DNA from: Stutzerimonas kunmingensis
GTDB lineage: Bacteria; Pseudomonadota; Gammaproteobacteria; Pseudomonadales; Pseudomonadaceae
DNA: 64,000 bases
Reading direction: 5' to 3'
NCBI RefSeq assembly: GCF_002929225.1
Contig: NZ_PISM01000004.1
Span: 806,001-870,000, forward strand
The notes beneath the pieces are model-generated. The model saw only the letters and a program-made list of their open reading frames with translations. It was not told the origin of the DNA and ran no database searches. Below are positions 59,000 to 64,000 of the stretch, piece by piece; positions within the stretch are counted from its first letter, which is position 1, and the number at the start of each line of letters is the position of its first letter. A program made the translations under genes and the position numbers.

Positions 59000-59386
59000 T
59001 TGGACAAGAACATGAAAATCCTCATCGTCGATGACTTCTCGACGATGAGACGAATCATCAAGAACCTCCTGCGTGATCTGGGGTTCACCAACACCGCCGA
59101 AGCGGATGACGGTACTACCGCGCTGCCGATGCTCAAGAGCGGCAGCTTCGACTTCCTGGTGACCGACTGGAACATGCCGGGCATGAGCGGAATCGATCTG
59201 CTGCGCACCGTGCGTGCCGATGAGCGCCTCAAGCACCTGCCGGTGCTGATGGTGACGGCCGAAGCGAAACGCGATCAGATCATCGAAGCCGCCCAGGCCG
59301 GGGTTAACGGCTATGTGGTCAAGCCTTTCACTGCCCAGGTGCTCAAGGAGAAGATCGAGAAGATCTTCGAGCGCGTCAACGGCTGA
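59000..59386 (+). CDS. cheY: Chemotaxis response regulator CheY
   Basis: 128-residue single-domain receiver. The key residues are Asp11, Asp12, Asp56 (phosphorylated, in [10 protein letters not shown]), Thr86, Tyr105 and Lys108. CheY-P binds FliM to switch rotation. A TTG at 59000 with GGAGG five bases upstream gives [12 protein letters not shown] and the E. coli-like length. The ATG at 59012, often used in annotation, is 17 bases from that site. Confidence 0.93.
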   Translation: MDKNMKILIVDDFSTMRRIIKNLLRDLGFTNTAEADDGTTALPMLKSGSFDFLVTDWNMPGMSGIDLLRTVRADERLKHLPVLMVTAEAKRDQIIEAAQAGVNGYVVKPFTAQVLKEKIEKIFERVNG

Positions 59387-59409
59387 AGCAGCAACGCCGC
59401 GAGGGCACT

Positions 59410-60204
59410 ATGACGCAAGCAGACCAAAGCCTGGCAGAGTTCGAAGCAACTCTGAAGGCGCATGCACCCAAGTTGATCGAAAGTCTGCAGCAGGGCCGCT
59501 TCGATGAAGCGACGCAGATGTTCAATGAGCTGAATCAGGTGCGTAATCACGGGCTTTATCTGGAAGTTGGCAAGCTCACACGCGAGCTGCACAACGCCAT
59601 CGTCAAGCTCGAGATGGACACCTGCGCCACTGGCGGCGATCCGTCGCCGATCACGGACGCGACCGATCGCCTGTCCTACGTGGTGGAGATGACCGAGAAG
59701 GCTGCCAACCGCACTATGGACCTGGTCGAAGAATCAGCGCCGCTGGTGAACTACGTGAGCTATGAGGCGCAGAGCCTGACAGCCGACTGGCAGCGTTTCA
59801 TGCGTCGTGAGATGAATGCCGATCAGTTCCGCGATCTGGTCAAGCGCATCGACCAGTACCTGCAGCGCAGCATGAACGATGGCGGCCAGCTGTCGCAGAA
59901 CCTCAGCGAAATCATGCTGGCGCAGGACTTCCAGGACCTGACCGGCCAGGTGATCAAGCGAGTGACCCGCCTCATCACTGAACTCGAAAGCAACCTGCTT
60001 AACCTGGTCCTGATGGCGGGGCAGGTCGATCGCGTGGCGGGCATCCAGCATGACCGCGAGGCGATGCGCGCCGAGCAGGAAAAGAAAAAACAAGAAAAAG
60101 AGCCTTCCAAGGGTGAAGGTCCGCAGATGCATGCCGATATGCGTGAAGACGTCGTTTCCGGCCAGGACGATGTCGATGATCTGCTTTCAAGCCTGGGCTT
60201 TTAG
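59410..60204 (+). CDS. cheZ: CheY-P phosphatase CheZ
   Basis: 264-residue helical phosphatase. The conserved helix LAQDFQDLTGQVIKRVTRL carries the catalytic Asp/Gln pattern, and the C-terminal peptide GQDDVDDLLSSLGF is the CheY-binding tail. A Lys/Glu-rich hinge precedes it. 23 bases after cheY. Confidence 0.95.
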   Translation: MTQADQSLAEFEATLKAHAPKLIESLQQGRFDEATQMFNELNQVRNHGLYLEVGKLTRELHNAIVKLEMDTCATGGDPSPITDATDRLSYVVEMTEKAANRTMDLVEESAPLVNYVSYEAQSLTADWQRFMRREMNADQFRDLVKRIDQYLQRSMNDGGQLSQNLSEIMLAQDFQDLTGQVIKRVTRLITELESNLLNLVLMAGQVDRVAGIQHDREAMRAEQEKKKQEKEPSKGEGPQMHADMREDVVSGQDDVDDLLSSLGF

Positions 60205-60215
60205 GGGAAGTGAAT

Positions 60216-62408
60216 ATGAGCTTCGACGCCGATGAAGAAATCCTCCAGGACTTCCTGGTAGAGGCCGGCGAGATTCTCGAACTATTGTCCGAGCAACTCG
60301 TGGAGCTGGAAAGCAGCCCCGATGACATGGCGTTGCTCAATGCGATTTTTCGCGGGTTCCATACGGTCAAGGGCGGTGCCGGGTTCCTCCAGCTGCATGA
60401 GCTGGTGGAGTGCTGCCATATCGCCGAAAACGTCTTCGACATCCTGCGCAAGGGTGAGCGTCGAGTCGATTCCGAACTGATGGATGTCGTTCTGCAGGCG
60501 CTCGACGCCGTGAACGCGATGTTCAGTCAGGTCCGCGAGCGCGTCGAGCCGACGCCAGCCTCGCGTGAGTTGCTTGCGGCGCTGGCACGTCTGGCGGAGC
60601 CAGCCTCGGCTGATGAGCCAGCGCCGGCAGTCGAACCGCAGGTCGTGGCCGAATCCCGATCCGAGGGCGCCGATAGCGAATTCGAACTGATGCTCGATGC
60701 CATTCAGCCGTCCGCCAGCGAGCCGGCTGCGGCCGAAGTAGCGACTGGCCCTGCCACCGACGAGATTACCGACGACGAATTCGAGTCGCTGCTCGACCAG
60801 CTGCATGGCAAGGGACAATTCTCTGCCGCTGCGGGTGCCTCGATGCCTGCCGAGAGCGAGTTCGTTGCTGCGCCGACCAGTGACGAAATCACCGATGACG
60901 AATTTGAAGCCTTGCTGGACCAGCTGCATGGCAAGGGCAAGTTCGAAGCGGCCCCGGCTGAACCCGCTGCGCCGGCAAGCGCCGAACCGGCAAAGGGCGG
61001 TGGTACAGCTGGTGCAGCTGAAGAGATCACCGACGACGAGTTCGAAGCACTGCTCGATCAACTGCATGGCAAGGGCAAGTTCGAGCCTGCGGTCGTCGAG
61101 ACCCCGGCTGAACCTGCTGCGGCTGTGCCGATCAAACCGGCGCCCAAGCCTGCCCCTGCTGCTGCTCCGGCCAAGGCCGCTCCGGCAGCTGCGGTGAGCA
61201 AGCCGGCCGCTGCTGCTCCGGCGGAAAAGCCTCCGGCCGAGGCCGAGACCACCGTGCGCGTCGATACCGCACGCCTGGACGAGATCATGAACATGGTCGG
61301 CGAGCTGGTGCTGGTGCGTAACCGTCTGGTACGCCTGGGCTCCAACAGCGGCGACGAGGCGATGGCCAAGGCCGTCTCCAACCTCGACGTGGTGACGGCC
61401 GATCTGCAGAGTGCGGTGATGAAGACCCGTATGCAGCCGATCAAGAAGGTCTTCGGTCGCTTCCCGCGCCTGGTCCGCGACCTGGCTCGCAGCCTGAAGA
61501 AAGAGATCAACCTTGAGCTCGTTGGTGAAGAAACCGATCTCGACAAGAACCTGGTCGAAGCCCTGGCCGATCCGCTGGTGCACCTGGTGCGCAACGCGGT
61601 CGACCACGGTATCGAGATGCCCGAGGAGCGCGAAGCCGCCGGCAAGCCACGTACCGGACGGGTAGTGCTTTCCGCCGAGCAGGAAGGCGACCATATCCTG
61701 TTGATCATCAGTGATGACGGCAAGGGTATGGATGCCAACGTCCTGCGCGCCAAGGCCGTCGAGAAAGGCATGCTGGAGAAGGATGCCGCCGATCGCCTGA
61801 GCGACCTGGAGTGCTATAACCTGATCTTCGCGCCGGGCTTCTCGACCAAGACCGAGATTTCCGACGTGTCCGGCCGCGGTGTCGGCATGGACGTGGTCAA
61901 GACCAAGATTTCCCAGCTCAATGGCACAGTGAACGTGTTCTCCACCAAGGGCCAGGGCTCGCGGGTGGTGATCAAGGTGCCGCTGACCCTGGCGATCATG
62001 CCGACCCTGATGGTCATGCTCGGCAACCAGGCCTTCGCCTTCCCGCTGGTCAACGTCAACGAGATCTTCCACCTCGACCTGTCGCGGACCAACGTCGTCG
62101 ATGGCCAGGAAGTGGTGATCGTCCGCGACAAGGCGCTGCCGCTGTTCTACCTCAAGCGCTGGCTGGTCAACGATGCGGCTCAGGAAGAGCAGCGTGAAGG
62201 CCATGTAGTAATTCTCAGCGTCGGCAATCAGAGCATCGGCTTCGTCGTCGATCAGCTCGTGGGACAGGAAGAAGTGGTCATCAAGCCGCTTGGCAAGATG
62301 CTGCAGGGTACGCCTGGCATGTCCGGTGCGACGATCACCGGCGATGGCCGCATCGCGCTGATTCTCGATGTTCCCAGCATGCTCAAGCGCTACGCACGCA
62401 GGATTTGA
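60216..62408 (+). CDS. cheA: Chemotaxis histidine kinase CheA
   Basis: 730-residue kinase. P1 (about 1-105) carries the phosphorylated His49 in FHTVKGGAGF. An Ala/Pro/Glu-rich linker (about 125-345) holds three copies of a 21-residue motif instead of an obvious folded P2. P3 dimer (about 350-410, LDEIMNMVGELVLVRNRL), P4 ATPase (N-box HLVRNAVDHGIE, DDGKGMD, GRGVGMDVVK) and P5 CheW-like domain follow. ATG at 60216 has AGGGGA seven bases upstream; GTG at 60210 is too close to it. Confidence 0.95.
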   Translation: MSFDADEEILQDFLVEAGEILELLSEQLVELESSPDDMALLNAIFRGFHTVKGGAGFLQLHELVECCHIAENVFDILRKGERRVDSELMDVVLQALDAVNAMFSQVRERVEPTPASRELLAALARLAEPASADEPAPAVEPQVVAESRSEGADSEFELMLDAIQPSASEPAAAEVATGPATDEITDDEFESLLDQLHGKGQFSAAAGASMPAESEFVAAPTSDEITDDEFEALLDQLHGKGKFEAAPAEPAAPASAEPAKGGGTAGAAEEITDDEFEALLDQLHGKGKFEPAVVETPAEPAAAVPIKPAPKPAPAAAPAKAAPAAAVSKPAAAAPAEKPPAEAETTVRVDTARLDEIMNMVGELVLVRNRLVRLGSNSGDEAMAKAVSNLDVVTADLQSAVMKTRMQPIKKVFGRFPRLVRDLARSLKKEINLELVGEETDLDKNLVEALADPLVHLVRNAVDHGIEMPEEREAAGKPRTGRVVLSAEQEGDHILLIISDDGKGMDANVLRAKAVEKGMLEKDAADRLSDLECYNLIFAPGFSTKTEISDVSGRGVGMDVVKTKISQLNGTVNVFSTKGQGSRVVIKVPLTLAIMPTLMVMLGNQAFAFPLVNVNEIFHLDLSRTNVVDGQEVVIVRDKALPLFYLKRWLVNDAAQEEQREGHVVILSVGNQSIGFVVDQLVGQEEVVIKPLGKMLQGTPGMSGATITGDGRIALILDVPSMLKRYARRI
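60759..61082 (+). repeat. Three repeats of an acidic DDEFEALLDQLHGKG-type motif in CheA
   Basis: Residues 182-202, 223-243 and 269-289 of CheA read EITDDEFE(S/A)LLDQLHGKG(Q/K)F, at nucleotides 60759-60821, 60882-60944 and 61020-61082. They are separated by Ala/Pro/Glu-rich spacers of 20 and 25 residues. A shorter degenerate copy (SEFELMLDAIQ) precedes them. Confidence 0.9.
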
Positions 62409-62466
62409 TTCAGTCAGGCAGCGCTTACCTCGGATGGGATGGGAGCGCTGCCGCTAGGAGTGATGT

Positions 62467-63582
62467 ATGGCAGTCAAGGTCCTGGTCGTCGACGATTCCG
62501 GCTTCTTTCGTCGGCGCGTCTCGGAAATCCTTTCCTCTGATTCGAATATCCAGGTCGTCGGCACCGCCACCAACGGACGCGAGGCGATCGACCAGGTGCT
62601 GGCGTTGAAGCCGGATGTCATCACCATGGACTACGAGATGCCGATGATGGACGGCATCACGGCGGTGCGGCAGATCATGCAGCGCTGCCCCACACCGGTG
62701 TTGATGTTTTCCTCGCTGACGCACGAAGGCGCTCGGGTCACCCTCGATGCACTGGATGCCGGCGCCGTCGACTATCTGCCGAAGAACTTCGAAGACATTT
62801 CGCGTAACCCGGATAAGGTCAAGCAGCTGCTGTGCGAGAAGGTACATACCGTTTCGCGCAGCAACCGGCGCTACAGCACGTTCTGTACCTCGAGCGTAAG
62901 TACGCCGCCGGTGTCCGCGCGCGGCACTGCCTCGACATTGGCTACTGCAGCCGCCCGGACCGGCGCTACAACGCCAGCGCCTGCGGCGCCGGCAGCTCGT
63001 TCGCCGGCGCCCAAGCGCAAGGCGTACAAGCTGGTGGCCATCGGTACGTCTACGGGCGGTCCGGTGGCGCTGCAGCGTGTGCTCACTCAGCTCCCGGCGA
63101 ATTTCCCCGCGCCGATCGTACTCATCCAGCACATGCCGGCCGCGTTCACCAAAGCCTTCGCCGATCGTCTGGACAAGCTTTGCCGCATTCGTGTCAAGGA
63201 AGCCGAGGACGGCGACGTGCTGCGTCCGGGGCTTGCTCTGCTGGCACCGGGTGGCAAGCAGATGATGATCGATGGCCGCGGTGCGGTACGCATTCTGCCG
63301 GGCGATGATCGCCTCAACTACAAGCCTTGCGTCGACGTTACCTTCGGTTCGGCCGCCAAGTCGTTTCACGACAAAGTGCTGGCGGTAGTGCTGACCGGCA
63401 TGGGTGCCGATGGTCGCGAAGGCGCACGGTTGCTCAAGCAGAGCGGCAGCCAGGTGTGGGCGCAGGATGAAGCCAGCTGCGTGATCTATGGCATGCCGAT
63501 GGCGGTGGTCAAAGCTAACCTGAGTGATGCGGTCTACGGGCTCGACGATATCGGTCGCAATCTGGCCGAGGCGTGCATCTGA
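62467..63582 (+). CDS. cheB: Protein-glutamate methylesterase CheB
   Basis: 371-residue two-domain enzyme that demethylates chemoreceptors. The receiver (1-125) has Asp55 in DVITMDYEMP. A Thr/Ala/Pro-rich linker (about 135-178) precedes the CheB methylesterase domain, with the catalytic Ser in GTSTGGP, His in IQHMPA and Asp in GMGADGREG. It lies 58 bases after cheA. Confidence 0.95.
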   Translation: MAVKVLVVDDSGFFRRRVSEILSSDSNIQVVGTATNGREAIDQVLALKPDVITMDYEMPMMDGITAVRQIMQRCPTPVLMFSSLTHEGARVTLDALDAGAVDYLPKNFEDISRNPDKVKQLLCEKVHTVSRSNRRYSTFCTSSVSTPPVSARGTASTLATAAARTGATTPAPAAPAARSPAPKRKAYKLVAIGTSTGGPVALQRVLTQLPANFPAPIVLIQHMPAAFTKAFADRLDKLCRIRVKEAEDGDVLRPGLALLAPGGKQMMIDGRGAVRILPGDDRLNYKPCVDVTFGSAAKSFHDKVLAVVLTGMGADGREGARLLKQSGSQVWAQDEASCVIYGMPMAVVKANLSDAVYGLDDIGRNLAEACI

Positions 63583-63598
63583 TGGAGGCCCGCCTCTA

Positions 63599-64000
63599 AT
63601 GGACGTGCTCAGCCTGATCGGGCTGCTGTTGGCGTTCGTCGCCATCGTTGGGGGCAATTTTCTCGAGGGCGGCCATATCTCGGCGCTGCTCAATGGGCCG
63701 GCCGCGTTGATCGTGCTTGGCGGTACCCTGGGTGCCGTCCTGCTGCAGACGCCCATCGCCGTGTTCATGCGGGCGATGAGTATCGGTCGCTGGATATTCT
63801 TTCCGCCGCGCATCGATCTCGCGCGCGGCATCCTCATGGTCACTACCTGGAGCAATACTGCGCGCAAGGAGGGGTTGCTCGGCCTTGAGCCGGTCGCCGA
63901 GACGGAACCCGACCCATACGCGCGCAAGGGCCTGCAGTTGCTTGTCGATGGCGCCGAGCCGGAAGTGATTCGCAGCATCCTCGAGGTCGATCTGTATACC
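63599..64000 (+). CDS. motC: Flagellar stator protein MotC (MotA-like), 5' part only
   Basis: 134 residues before the window ends. It starts MDVLSLIGLLLAFVAIVGGNFLEGG, with a second hydrophobic segment LIVLGGTLGAVLLQTP, typical of MotA/MotC stator subunits. GGAGG lies ten bases upstream. It follows cheB by 16 bases, the order found in Pseudomonas (cheB-motC-motD). The proton-channel loop and C-terminal half are outside the window. Confidence 0.9.
   Translation, partial: MDVLSLIGLLLAFVAIVGGNFLEGGHISALLNGPAALIVLGGTLGAVLLQTPIAVFMRAMSIGRWIFFPPRIDLARGILMVTTWSNTARKEGLLGLEPVAETEPDPYARKGLQLLVDGAEPEVIRSILEVDLYT

Overview
The window is high-GC, densely packed bacterial chromosome from a gammaproteobacterium of the Pseudomonas lineage, most likely the Stutzerimonas (Pseudomonas) stutzeri group. 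This rests on gene order (rne / rluC-sppA / maf / yceD-rpmF-plsX-fabDG-acpP-fabF-pabC-mltG-tmk-holB-pilZ-tatD, and the divergent etfQO / etfBA pair), on protein motifs, and on a polar-flagellum gene set with FlhF, FleN, FliA and CheZ. No plasmid, phage, IS, CRISPR, tRNA or rRNA signal was seen.

Left part (1-16.6 kb): the 5' part of rne runs off the left edge on the minus strand. It has a long (~495 nt) leader and a promoter back-to-back with that of rluC. Then come rluC, a HAD phosphatase and sppA as an overlapping set, then maf on the opposite strand. The ribosome/fatty-acid/cell-envelope run follows: yceD, rpmF, plsX, fabD, fabG, acpP, fabF, pabC, mltG, tmk, holB, pilZ, tatD. No fabH lies between plsX and fabD. 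rluC and yceD both look leaderless or nearly so.

Middle part (16.6-37.4 kb): a mosaic of short transcription units. It holds an AroP-type permease, a class V aminotransferase, a TetR regulator, a radical SAM protein, lipoproteins and a DUF1285 protein. The ETF-quinone oxidoreductase and ETF beta/alpha genes are divergent, with a PsrA-like operator between their promoters. Next are a solute-binding protein with two envelope lipoproteins, a MocR-type regulator, a CHASE4-PAS-GGDEF-EAL c-di-GMP enzyme, a 55-codon membrane protein (DUF2897-like), pyrF, an MDR-type oxidoreductase, an SDR dehydrogenase and a BenE-type transporter.

Right part (37.5-64 kb): a continuous flagellar/chemotaxis cluster: fliEFGHIJ, then an HsbA/HsbR/HptB-type regulatory trio, fliK, fliLMNOPQR-flhB, a reversed sodC, flhA, flhF, fleN, fliA, cheY, cheZ, cheA, cheB and the start of motC. 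Four sigma-54 (-24/-12) promoters, before fliE, fliK, fliL and flhA, split the structural genes into FleQ-type regulated units. The cluster starts directly beside benE rather than beside fleQ-fleS-fleR.

The most interesting signals are: (i) one short acidic motif of the FliM CheY-binding type that recurs in FliM, FliN, three times in the CheA P1-P3 linker and at the CheZ C-terminus; (ii) the HptB/HsbR/HsbA output module embedded in the flagellar operons; (iii) two probable leaderless mRNAs; (iv) a PsrA operator shared by the divergent etf promoters; (v) sodC sitting between flhB and flhA.
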